Below, in pieces: positions 1 through 5,974 of a stretch of 10,403 nucleotides of DNA. Below the pieces are notes generated by a model, which saw only the letters and a list, made by a program, of their open reading frames with translations, was not told where the DNA came from and made no database searches. Every line of letters starts with the position of its first letter. Position 1 is the first letter of the stretch. Origin of the DNA: Candidatus Dormiibacterota bacterium (GTDB lineage Bacteria; Chloroflexota; Dormibacteria; Aeolococcales; Aeolococcaceae); assembly GCA_019236085.1 (NCBI GenBank), contig JAFAJR010000365.1:1-10403 (forward strand), read 5' to 3'. The translations under genes and the position numbers were made by a program.

Positions 1-109
1 ATCTTCCTTTGTCCGCCGAAAAGCGTGACAATGACCGGTACGGCGGGGCGGACGGCGGGATCGTTGCCGACCCACGCACACCCCGGGTGAGCGGTCCGGC
101 TGTTCCTAT

Positions 110-114
110 GGAGG
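110..114 (+). promoter_or_regulatory. Ribosome binding site of the 84-aa gene
   Basis: GGAGG lies seven bases before the ATG at 122. This near-perfect Shine-Dalgarno sequence is the main reason to accept the small gene that follows and to prefer this ATG over the in-frame ATGs at 128 and 185, which have no such site. I could not find a convincing -10/-35 pair in bases 1-109. Confidence 0.7.
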
Positions 115-121
115 TATCGCG

Positions 122-376
122 ATGGCCATGGCGTCCTCTCGACGCAATGACCGGGGCCGGCGCCCCGCGCCAAGCGGTGTCGTCATGCGGAACGATGCGG
201 GGACCCACGAGGTTGAGGTCGCCAGGGCACTCAACCAGTGGGCCGTGACCGTCACGTCGCTCGCCGACGGCCGGATGATCACGCAGGACTTCTTCTCCCG
301 CCGCTGGGAGGCGGTGGCCCGCGCCGAGGACTTCCTCCGCCTGCTCAACCGGAGCGAGCCGCCGCCCGGCTGGTAA
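122..376 (+). CDS. Small hypothetical protein, 84 aa
   Basis: I do not recognise this protein. It starts with a basic, probably flexible segment of about 20 residues (several Arg, Pro and Gly). A compact part follows from about residue 28, in which alternating hydrophobic residues (EVEVARALNQWAVTVTSL) suggest beta strands, then a helix rich in Phe, Trp, Arg and Leu (about residues 56-75), ending in PPPGW. There is no signal peptide, membrane segment, cysteine or metal motif. The strong ribosome binding site and the high third-position GC support it as a real gene. It stands alone on its strand here and ends one base before the stop of the convergent gene at 378, leaving no room for a terminator between them. 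Function unknown. Confidence 0.6.
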   Translation: MAMASSRRNDRGRRPAPSGVVMRNDAGTHEVEVARALNQWAVTVTSLADGRMITQDFFSRRWEAVARAEDFLRLLNRSEPPPGW

Positions 377-377
377 G

Positions 378-1040
378 TCAGCCCGCCACGCGGTCCTCGA
401 GCTCCCACGCGTGGTCCAGCGCGTGCCAGGCCGAGCGATGCACCGCGAACCGCGGCGTCCATTCGAATCCGTGGCGCCGGACAGGTGTGGCACGACCCGC
501 AGGCGCATGCCGGAGCCATTCCCGCATCCGGCTGTGCACTTCCACGAGCTGGTCCTCGGCCGGCGCTGAAATCGGCTTGCGCAGCGGGCTGCCGGTCAAT
601 CCCGCTGCGTGCATCAGCTCGGTCTCCAGGACGTGGAGCGCGATAGCGCCGGGGGAGCGGCCCCGCTGCGGCTTGGTCCAGCGGCGGCGGGACGGGGTGG
701 ACGCGAGGGCCTCGTCGAACGCCCTCCACGCGGCATCCAGGAGTTCGCCGAACCGCCGGCTCTCGGCCTCCGGCAGGGGTGCGAGGTCGGCCTTGGCCAC
801 AACGCCGAGGGCGCCGAAATCCGTGACTGCCGAACCAGCGATGCGCTCCACGACGGACACACCGGAGACGGGCGCCGCTCCGCCGGCCTTCGCCACCGCG
901 GCCAGGTAGCGTCCGCGGTACTGCTCCAGCGCGGCGAGCGCCGCATCCTCGTCTTTTTCCTGCCGGCACCACCCGGGCCAGTCCACGGCCCTGGCAAACG
1001 CCCGGCGGCGACCAGCCTCCACCACCACCTCGACGGCCAC
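378..1040 (-). CDS. HicB-like/DinB-like domain protein, about 220 aa, function unknown
   Basis: This is the last gene of the minus-strand cluster. The first 45 residues (EVVVEAGRRRAFARAVDWPGW, broken here after VDW by a CRQEKDEDAA segment) resemble the beta sheet and 'DEDAALAAL' helix of HicB-like proteins. The rest is mostly helical, with His at about 136, 144, 201, 206 and 210, and ends in the segment HALDHAWELEDR. His-bearing helices of this kind recall the DinB/YfiT-like four-helix metal-binding fold. I recall similar proteins of unknown function in high-GC bacteria, but give no enzyme activity. The open frame runs further upstream to 1124, inside the alkyltransferase gene. I chose GTG at 1038-1040 because it lies 22 nt after the upstream stop and gives the N-terminus expected for such proteins; no strong ribosome binding site is visible, so the start is uncertain. 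Its position after ogt suggests, without proving, a stress or detoxification role. Confidence 0.7.
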   Translation of the reverse strand: MAVEVVVEAGRRRAFARAVDWPGWCRQEKDEDAALAALEQYRGRYLAAVAKAGGAAPVSGVSVVERIAGSAVTDFGALGVVAKADLAPLPEAESRRFGELLDAAWRAFDEALASTPSRRRWTKPQRGRSPGAIALHVLETELMHAAGLTGSPLRKPISAPAEDQLVEVHSRMREWLRHAPAGRATPVRRHGFEWTPRFAVHRSAWHALDHAWELEDRVAG

Positions 1041-1062
1041 GGCTGTCGATTCTGGCTGCAGC

Positions 1063-1641
1063 TCAGCCCGCCGTGGGCAGGGCGCCCTCCAGCTGCAACA
1101 GGTACCGCTTGCGGTCCAGTCCACCTCCGTACCCGCCGAGTGAGCCGCCGGTCCGCAGCACGCGGTGGCACGGGATGACCACCGGGATCGGATTGGCGCC
1201 TAGGGCGTTCCCCACGGCCCGGGCGGCCCGTGGGGCGCCGATGTCCCAGGCCACGTCGTTGTATGCCGCGACGCTGCCGAAGGGGATGCGCTCGGTCCGC
1301 GCCAGGACACGCTCGCCGAACTGCCCTATCAAGCGCCGGTCGAGCGGGATGGAGAACGAGCGGCGACGGCCGGCGAAGTACTCGTCGAGCTGGCGGCGCG
1401 CAGGGTCCAGTCGCCGTGGCGAGCGCAGCACCCGGGGTGACACCCGCCGGGCGAGCTCATCGAGGACCCACTCCTCCTCCTCGAAGTGGATGCGCACCAC
1501 CCCACGGTCGGTCGCGGCCAGCAGGAGCGGGCCGATGGGCGAGTCCATCGTGGTGTAGGTGACGTCGGCGAGGCCCTGATCGGCCGCTGACTCGCTGAAC
1601 CGAGCCACCGCATCACGCATCCGGGAGCTGGAAACCGTCAT
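1063..1641 (-). CDS. ogt: Methylated-DNA--[protein]-cysteine S-methyltransferase (O6-alkylguanine-DNA alkyltransferase)
   Basis: This suicide DNA-repair protein moves the alkyl group from O6-alkylguanine (and O4-alkylthymine) in DNA to its own cysteine. The 192-residue product has the N-terminal ribonuclease-H-like domain (about 25-100, with the typical 'SPIGPLLLAAT' segment) and the C-terminal DNA-binding/active-site domain (about 103-185). The active-site motif PCHRV is at 157-161, with acceptor Cys158. The helix-turn-helix segment RAVGNALGANP carries the 'arginine finger' Arg141, and Tyr127 matches the DNA-contacting Tyr of the family. All key residues are present, so it should be active. 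Length is normal for Ogt/MGMT proteins; there is no Ada N-terminal methylphosphotriester domain. Its ATG overlaps the stop of the sigma gene as ATGA and has a GGAGG eight bases upstream, so translation is probably coupled. Confidence 0.95.
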   Translation of the reverse strand: MTVSSSRMRDAVARFSESAADQGLADVTYTTMDSPIGPLLLAATDRGVVRIHFEEEEWVLDELARRVSPRVLRSPRRLDPARRQLDEYFAGRRRSFSIPLDRRLIGQFGERVLARTERIPFGSVAAYNDVAWDIGAPRAARAVGNALGANPIPVVIPCHRVLRTGGSLGGYGGGLDRKRYLLQLEGALPTAG

Positions 1642-2129
1642 GGCCGGTGCCTCCGCAACTTCTTGATCCCCTCGTGGACATTCCGCCGCGCGGCGGCCTC
1701 GCTGGTGCTCATTGCGGCCGCGATTCCCGGGTAGTCCCGGTCCTCGACGAAGCGGAGCTCGACGGCACGGCGCTGCTTGCCGGGCAAGCCCGCGACCGCG
1801 CCCATCAGCTCGCCGTCGTCGAGCTCACGCTCGGGCCCAGCCGTTTCCGGCAGCGTCTCGACCACCAGGGGACGGCGAGCTGCAGCTCGCTCCGCGTCGG
1901 TCGCCTTGTTCCGGGCAATCGTCAGGAGCCAGCCCCGAAGGTTCTCCGCGTCACGCAGCGAGGGATACGCCCGCAGCGCGGCGAGCCAGGTCTCCTGGAA
2001 GCAGTCGTCAGCCGCCAGCGGGCCCACCCGGCGTGTGAGGAAGCGGAGCACGTCGGCGCAGTACAGGTCGAGCAGGTGCTGAAACGGTGGCAGGCCGGTG
2101 CCCGGGCGGCGGCGGCGAACGTCCGTCAT
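1638..2129 (-). CDS. RNA polymerase sigma factor, sigma-70 family (ECF-like)
   Basis: A 163-residue sigma factor with only regions 2 and 4, the build of ECF factors. Region 2 spans about 17-85 and includes DCFQETWLAALRAYPSL and the '-10' recognition helix segment LRGWLLTIARNKATD. Region 4 spans about 108-160, with LPGKQRRAVELRFVED and the helix-turn-helix segment YPGIAAAMSTSEAAARRNV. It should direct RNA polymerase to a small regulon. No anti-sigma factor or membrane sensor gene lies in the cluster, so how it is controlled is not visible. It starts 36 nt after the upstream gene with only a weak AAGG near the ATG. Its stop overlaps the ogt start by four bases. A short sigma gene directly before an MGMT gene is an arrangement I recall from actinobacteria, and suggests the pair responds to DNA alkylation or a related stress; that role is inference. 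Confidence 0.9.
   Translation of the reverse strand: MTDVRRRRPGTGLPPFQHLLDLYCADVLRFLTRRVGPLAADDCFQETWLAALRAYPSLRDAENLRGWLLTIARNKATDAERAAARRPLVVETLPETAGPERELDDGELMGAVAGLPGKQRRAVELRFVEDRDYPGIAAAMSTSEAAARRNVHEGIKKLRRHRP
1650..1654 (-). promoter_or_regulatory. Ribosome binding site of ogt inside the sigma gene
   Basis: GGAGG on the minus strand lies eight bases before the ogt ATG and inside the last codons of the sigma factor gene. With the ATGA stop/start overlap it fixes the ogt start at 1641 and suggests translational coupling. Confidence 0.75.
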
Positions 2130-2165
2130 GCCTTGATCAACGCGTGGGGCGGCTGCGCCGTGAGA

Positions 2166-2744
2166 TCAGCTAGCCGGCTCGGCGGGAGCAGTCTCGGCCA
2201 CCGCGGCAGGGAACTGTACGGCGACCTCCAAGCTCTCGACGCCGCGCGCCACGCTCAGCTGCATCGAGTCGCCGGGACGGCGCACCGACACCGCCCGCCG
2301 GAACTGTTCCGCGCCGCCGGTGATGGTGTAGCCGCCGACGCTGGTGATGACGTCCCCGGGGAGAATCCCGGCAGCGGCGGCCGGGGAGCCCTCGTGGACG
2401 CTGCCGACCTCCACGCCATAGGTGGCCGGCAGTCCCTTGGCCTCTGCCACCTCCGGGGTGACGCTGCGCACCGCGGCGCCGAACGACACGCCGGGCTCGT
2501 CCGGTTCATCGCGGGGAAGGAAGCGCGCCAGCTGCACCGGGTCGCTGCCCACCAGCAACCGATCCCCCACCTGCACCACGGGAACCACGACCCTGCCGAG
2601 ACGGCCGAAGAGGATGGCGGTGGCCGAGGGGTCCGACAGCACATCACGCGTCGTGTACTGCAGGCCACGCTGGTCCAGGTAGCGCAGCACCTGCTGCGAG
2701 CCGGGGTCGCCCTGCCTCACGAAGACGGTGATCTGGTCGGCCAT
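2166..2744 (-). CDS. Glutaredoxin-fold/PDZ fusion protein lacking the redox cysteines
   Basis: The 192-residue product has two domains. Residues 1-77 match the NrdH/glutaredoxin fold: first strand ITVFV, a helix, RDVLSDP, then the cis-proline segment VVVPVVQVGDRLLVGSDP (Pro55) and a last helix. Where glutaredoxins have CPxC the sequence is D13-P-G-S16, and the protein has no cysteine at all, so thiol redox chemistry is ruled out. Residues 86-178 are a PDZ domain of the HtrA/DegP kind, with GVEVGSVHEGSPAAAAG and LPGDVITSVGG. PDZ domains bind C-terminal tails or unfolded peptides. No signal peptide or membrane helix is seen, so a cytoplasmic adaptor or scaffold is likely; the partner is unknown. 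The last 12 residues are Ala/Pro/Glu-rich. The gene starts 3 nt after the helicase stop, with GGAG eight bases before its ATG. Confidence 0.85.
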   Translation of the reverse strand: MADQITVFVRQGDPGSQQVLRYLDQRGLQYTTRDVLSDPSATAILFGRLGRVVVPVVQVGDRLLVGSDPVQLARFLPRDEPDEPGVSFGAAVRSVTPEVAEAKGLPATYGVEVGSVHEGSPAAAAGILPGDVITSVGGYTITGGAEQFRRAVSVRRPGDSMQLSVARGVESLEVAVQFPAAVAETAPAEPAS

Positions 2745-2747
2745 GTC

Positions 2748-5435
2748 TCAGGCTCCGAGCGAGGTGGCGTCCTCCCCGCGGTCGCCACCGGAAAGGCTCT
2801 CGCCGGGGAGCACGACAACCGGCGCGGAGTCCGTCTGACCCGGGGCTGCGGGACGGGATCCACCGCGACCGCGCCGGCGCCGCCGGCGGCGGCGGCGAAG
2901 GGGCTGGCCGTCAGGTCCCAGCACCGGAGCCGGCCGCTCCGCTGGGGTCTGCGCCTCGCCGGTCTGGGGCTGTTCAGCCTGCGGCTGCCCCTGGCGGCGG
3001 ACACCGCCATGCCGACTGCGCCGACGGCGACGACGGCGGCGGCGGGCGCCCTCACCGGTCTCCTCTCCTGAGGCGGCCTCGCCCTCGCCCGGCTGGGGAC
3101 GGCGATGGGTTTGCGGCTGCACCAGCTCCATGGCGCTGAGCCAGCCACCCGTCGAACGGGCGGCCTCGACCAGCTGGCCGTACATCGACTCCTCGCCGCT
3201 GCGCAAGGTGGCGCTGTCGCCGATGCACGCCACCAGGCGCTTGGCGCGCGAGATGGCGACGTTGAGCCGGTTGGGGACGCGGAGGAAGCCGATCCGGCCA
3301 CGCTCGTTGGAGCGCACCAGCGAGATGACCACGATGTCCTCCTCGCGGCCTTCGAAGGAGTCGACCGTGTCGATCTTCACGGAACGCTTGAAGCGCCGCC
3401 TGCCCAGCGCCTGGCGCAGGCGCTCTACTTGCTCGGCGTACATCGCGATCACCGCCATGGAGAGCTCCCGGGGGCAGCGTTCGTCGAGCAGGCGCACCAC
3501 CTGGGCCGCCACCTTGACCTCGGCCTCATTGCGCAGCGCCCCCCCGGGACCGCGGCGCTCACGGCCGCCCCGCATCCCCTCGGTGTCGACGAAGTGGAGG
3601 GCCACAGGGAACGGCTTGCGGGTGACGTAGGGGTACGCCTGAACCTCCGCCGCGTCCTCCAGCTGCCCTTCGTAGGAAGCCGCAGAGACGTAGGCCGCGA
3701 TGTCCGGGTGCATGCGGTGCTGGATGGTGAGCAGGCATTTGGCAGCCTCGGGCAGCCCGCCCTCCCAGCACTGCTCGAAGAGGCTCCGGTTCACTAGGTC
3801 CTCCAGCGCCGGGTCGATTTCCACGATGCCGTAGAGAGCGTCGTCCTCCACAGGTGGCAGCTGTTTGTGGTCGCCCACCAGCGCGAGCGCCCGGCCCAGG
3901 CGCAGCGCCGGCAGCGCCTCGTCGGCCCTTGCCTTGTTGGCCTCGTCCAGGATCACCACGTCGAAGTTCATGTCGGTGATGGCCGAGGTGGCGGCGGTGG
4001 CGCAGGTGGCGAAGTAGCAGTTGGCCTCGAGCAGCCGTGGGTCATCCTCGTCGTCGCAGCGGAAGCGCTCCACAGCGGGGTGCACCCGCTCGGCGCGGGC
4101 CACACGGACAGCGCGCATGCCCGGGGTCCCGGCCAGCCGCTCCAGCGCGTTGTCGACGGCGAGGTTCGAATGAGAGGTGACCAGGATGCGTTCCTCGGGG
4201 TTGGCCGCCAGACGCCGCTTGATTGCCTCCACGATGACAGTGGTCTTGCCGGTGCCGGGCGGGCCCTGGATAAACACCGCCTCGCCGGCCGCGAGGTTGT
4301 GCAGCAGGTCGACGGCCCGGTCCTGCGGCGGGTTGGCGATCATGCCCTCGGTGAGCCAGGCGTCGCCCGCCAGGTCCTTCCCGGAGCTGGGCGCCGAGAT
4401 GGTGGCGGGGCTCACCAGCAGCTGGGCCAGCAGCCCCACCCCAAAGTCGCGGGTGGCGCTCGAGGCCAGGACGGACCGCTTGGCCTGGTAGAGGGCTTTG
4501 TTGAACGAGGGGGTGATGTACCCCTCGCTGCCGGCGTGCTCGAAGGTGCGCGCCACCACCTCCACGATGTGACGGTGGTGGTCGATCCGGGACACCCGGC
4601 CCACGAAGTTCGGCTCGTCCTCGGGCTCGACCAGGACGGCGGCGTCCGCCGTGAGGTTGATCGGCTCGTCAGCCGGTACTGTGAACTCCACCTTGCCCAC
4701 CTCGGGCTGGCGGCGGTCGGCGTCGGTGAACACCCTGCCGCAGGAGGGGCAGCGCTCGTGGGTGTCCGGCCGCCACAGCGCCCGGCAGTTCTTGCAGCGC
4801 CAGTACTCCTTGGCGGCCGCGAAATGGGTGCGCTGCGTCTGGGCCCGCTGCTTCTCGGCGCGCTCCAGGCTCTCGACCAGCTTGAGCGTGGCGTATAGCT
4901 GCTCCGACTTGGCGGCACGCTGGGTCGCCTCGCGCCAGTCGAGCAGGCGATAGGTGTCGCTCACCACGCCGTTTGACGCCGTCACCACCGGCTGGCGGGT
5001 GGTGATCGTGAGCAGCTTCGAGCCGTCGGGGTGGTCGGTGGTGGGCTTGATCGACTCGACGCGCAGCCCGAGGTGCTCGCGGCCGCCGTCCCCAGCTTGT
5101 GGAACGCACTGAAGCGACAGGTCGGGCAGATTGAGGCGCAGCTGGGGCGGATCCTCGTCGTTGAACGACACGCTCACATGCCCGACTTCGCTGACACGCT
5201 CGGCGAAGACGGTGCGGGGGTCGGCGCCCGGATGGGAGCCGACGGCCCAGGCGGTGAGAACGGCAAAGGCGTCCCCGCCGTCGGGCACTATGAGGTGGAG
5301 TCGCTCCAGTGCGAGGTCAGGGGCTATCAGCGGGCTCGGAACCTCGACGGCCGGACAGTGAAGTCCGGCGCAAACATGACCGATTCGGGATGGATTCGGG
5401 CGGGGCAATGCCCGCGCGGGATGGCACATCACCAT
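2748..5435 (-). CDS. SF1 (Upf1-like) DNA/RNA helicase with zinc ribbon and arginine-rich tail
   Basis: Numbering is from the ATG at 5435 (895 aa). The ATP-dependent helicase core has Walker A GPPGTGKT (391-398), Walker B VVILDEAN (D497, E498), motif III LVGDHKQLPPV (about 520-529), motif IV QHRMHP (572-577), motif V VDSFEGREED (from 691) and motif VI NRLNVAISRAKR (722-733). This set is typical of the Upf1/Dna2/SMUBP2 branch, which moves 5'-3' on nucleic acid. A zinc ribbon precedes it (Cys 214, 217, 229, 232), and a coiled, charged helix lies at about 175-205. The tail after about 774 is disordered, Gln/Pro/Glu-rich, with two runs of nine Arg (798-806 and 847-855). It is first in the minus-strand cluster. 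The start is uncertain: ATG codons lie at 5435 and 5429, and GTG at 5288 is possible, since sequence before it has rare ATA codons, lower third-position GC and hairpins. Whether the substrate is RNA or DNA cannot be told. Confidence 0.9.
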   Translation of the reverse strand: MVMCHPARALPRPNPSRIGHVCAGLHCPAVEVPSPLIAPDLALERLHLIVPDGGDAFAVLTAWAVGSHPGADPRTVFAERVSEVGHVSVSFNDEDPPQLRLNLPDLSLQCVPQAGDGGREHLGLRVESIKPTTDHPDGSKLLTITTRQPVVTASNGVVSDTYRLLDWREATQRAAKSEQLYATLKLVESLERAEKQRAQTQRTHFAAAKEYWRCKNCRALWRPDTHERCPSCGRVFTDADRRQPEVGKVEFTVPADEPINLTADAAVLVEPEDEPNFVGRVSRIDHHRHIVEVVARTFEHAGSEGYITPSFNKALYQAKRSVLASSATRDFGVGLLAQLLVSPATISAPSSGKDLAGDAWLTEGMIANPPQDRAVDLLHNLAAGEAVFIQGPPGTGKTTVIVEAIKRRLAANPEERILVTSHSNLAVDNALERLAGTPGMRAVRVARAERVHPAVERFRCDDEDDPRLLEANCYFATCATAATSAITDMNFDVVILDEANKARADEALPALRLGRALALVGDHKQLPPVEDDALYGIVEIDPALEDLVNRSLFEQCWEGGLPEAAKCLLTIQHRMHPDIAAYVSAASYEGQLEDAAEVQAYPYVTRKPFPVALHFVDTEGMRGGRERRGPGGALRNEAEVKVAAQVVRLLDERCPRELSMAVIAMYAEQVERLRQALGRRRFKRSVKIDTVDSFEGREEDIVVISLVRSNERGRIGFLRVPNRLNVAISRAKRLVACIGDSATLRSGEESMYGQLVEAARSTGGWLSAMELVQPQTHRRPQPGEGEAASGEETGEGARRRRRRRRRSRHGGVRRQGQPQAEQPQTGEAQTPAERPAPVLGPDGQPLRRRRRRRRRGRGGSRPAAPGQTDSAPVVVLPGESLSGGDRGEDATSLGA
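5350..5369. repeat. Inverted repeat (7-bp stem, 6-nt loop) near the helicase start
   Basis: GCCGGAC, six bases, then GTCCGGC form a perfect stem. A second, weaker stem (GCGGG/CCCGC, 5400-5415) and a direct repeat GATTCGGG (5382-5389 and 5393-5400, 11-bp period) lie just beside it. On the minus strand these sit about 65-115 bases after the predicted transcription start. If the helicase starts at GTG 5288 rather than ATG 5435, they lie in an untranslated leader. No U-tract follows, so this is not a classical terminator. Confidence 0.5.
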
Positions 5436-5471
5436 CGACCGCGGCGTCGCCCGAAGGCTCCCGCTGCCACA

Positions 5472-5500
5472 ACTATAGCCCAAACGCGAGCCGCTGCAAA
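5472..5500 (-). promoter_or_regulatory. Sigma70-like promoter for the helicase cluster
   Basis: On the minus strand, TTTGCA (5495-5500) and TATAGT (5472-5477) are separated by exactly 17 bases. The -10 matches TATAAT at five of six positions and the -35 matches TTGACA at four of six. Transcription would begin near 5465, about 30 bases before the first likely helicase ATG. It is the best promoter pair I see in the window and could drive all five minus-strand genes. Function is predicted only. Confidence 0.55.
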
Positions 5501-5528
5501 CGCCGGGCGTCGGGGTGGGACAGCGCAC

Positions 5529-5534
5529 TAGGAT
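5529..5534 (+). promoter_or_regulatory. Leaderless-type -10 box of the 143-aa gene
   Basis: TAGGAT fits the TANNNT -10 pattern and ends six bases before the ATG at 5541. That places the transcription start at or next to the start codon, as in leaderless mRNAs common in actinobacteria. No good -35 is visible. The AGGA inside the box could also act as a weak ribosome binding site, so a leadered mRNA is not excluded. Confidence 0.4.
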
Positions 5535-5540
5535 CACGCC

Positions 5541-5972
5541 ATGGGCGATGCAACGCCGGGGGTCGACCTTTCCGCAGTGCACGCGGCGCTCGACTCGTTG
5601 AAGTCGCAGCTCTGCCGCTGCGGCCACCAGGGCACGTGCATCGCCTGCCGCGGCTTCGAGGTGGTGCGCCAGCAGGTGCAGGTGGTGGCCGCGGCTGCTT
5701 CGCAGCCGGTGCTGATGCAGGTGGCCCAGGAAGTGCAGATGCAGGAGCTCATGCAGCAGCTCGGCGGTCTGCAGGAGAAGCTGGCCGAGGACCCGCAGGT
5801 CCAGGAGTTGATGGCCCGGCTCTTCGACCGCCTGCAGGACGACCTCGGCGGCCCTGAGTCCCTGCAGCGCATGTTCGGCTCTTTGTTCGGCGGTGTACCC
5901 GGCGAGGACCGTGAGGTGCCCCCGGACGACCGTCCGTCGGCGCCGCGCGACGACCCGCCGCCAAAGGAGTAG
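5541..5972 (+). CDS. Small Cys/His-motif protein of unknown function, 143 aa
   Basis: I do not recognise a named family. After a short helix (about 10-22), residues 25-36 hold the motif CRCGHQGTCIAC (Cys25, Cys27, His29, Cys33, Cys36), a plausible zinc site. Then come two or three amphipathic, Gln/Met/Leu-rich helices (about 39-115) that could form a coiled coil or helical bundle, and a Pro/Asp-rich, acidic, probably disordered tail (about 120-143). There is no signal peptide or membrane segment. It lies 2 nt before the CoA lyase gene, so the two are almost certainly co-transcribed, but nothing in the sequence ties its job to the enzyme. A metal-binding adaptor or regulator is a guess. The start ATG follows a leaderless-type -10 box. 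Confidence 0.8.
   Translation: MGDATPGVDLSAVHAALDSLKSQLCRCGHQGTCIACRGFEVVRQQVQVVAAAASQPVLMQVAQEVQMQELMQQLGGLQEKLAEDPQVQELMARLFDRLQDDLGGPESLQRMFGSLFGGVPGEDREVPPDDRPSAPRDDPPPKE
5963..5969 (+). promoter_or_regulatory. Ribosome binding site of the CoA lyase gene
   Basis: AAAGGAG lies five bases before GTG at 5975 and inside the last codons of the previous gene. It decides in favour of the GTG start and supports expression as a two-gene operon. Confidence 0.75.
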
Positions 5973-5974
5973 CC

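Noticed and set aside
9..248. Plus-strand frame overlapping the start of the 84-aa gene
   Set aside because: No ribosome binding site, low-complexity translation, and it overlaps a frame with a strong GGAGG site.
2871..3044. CGC/CGG-rich tracts as a DNA tandem repeat or recombination site
   Set aside because: They are in frame and encode Arg runs with mixed codons within a helicase tail, so a protein-level explanation is enough.
1647..3071. 474-codon plus-strand open frame opposite the sigma factor, Grx-PDZ and helicase tail
   Set aside because: It is antisense to three genes with clear family motifs, and its translation is Arg/His/Ala-rich without recognisable domains; long antisense frames are expected in high-GC DNA.
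3867..4898. 343-codon plus-strand frame opposite the helicase
   Set aside because: It covers the helicase ATPase core, where the minus strand has all SF1 motifs in order.
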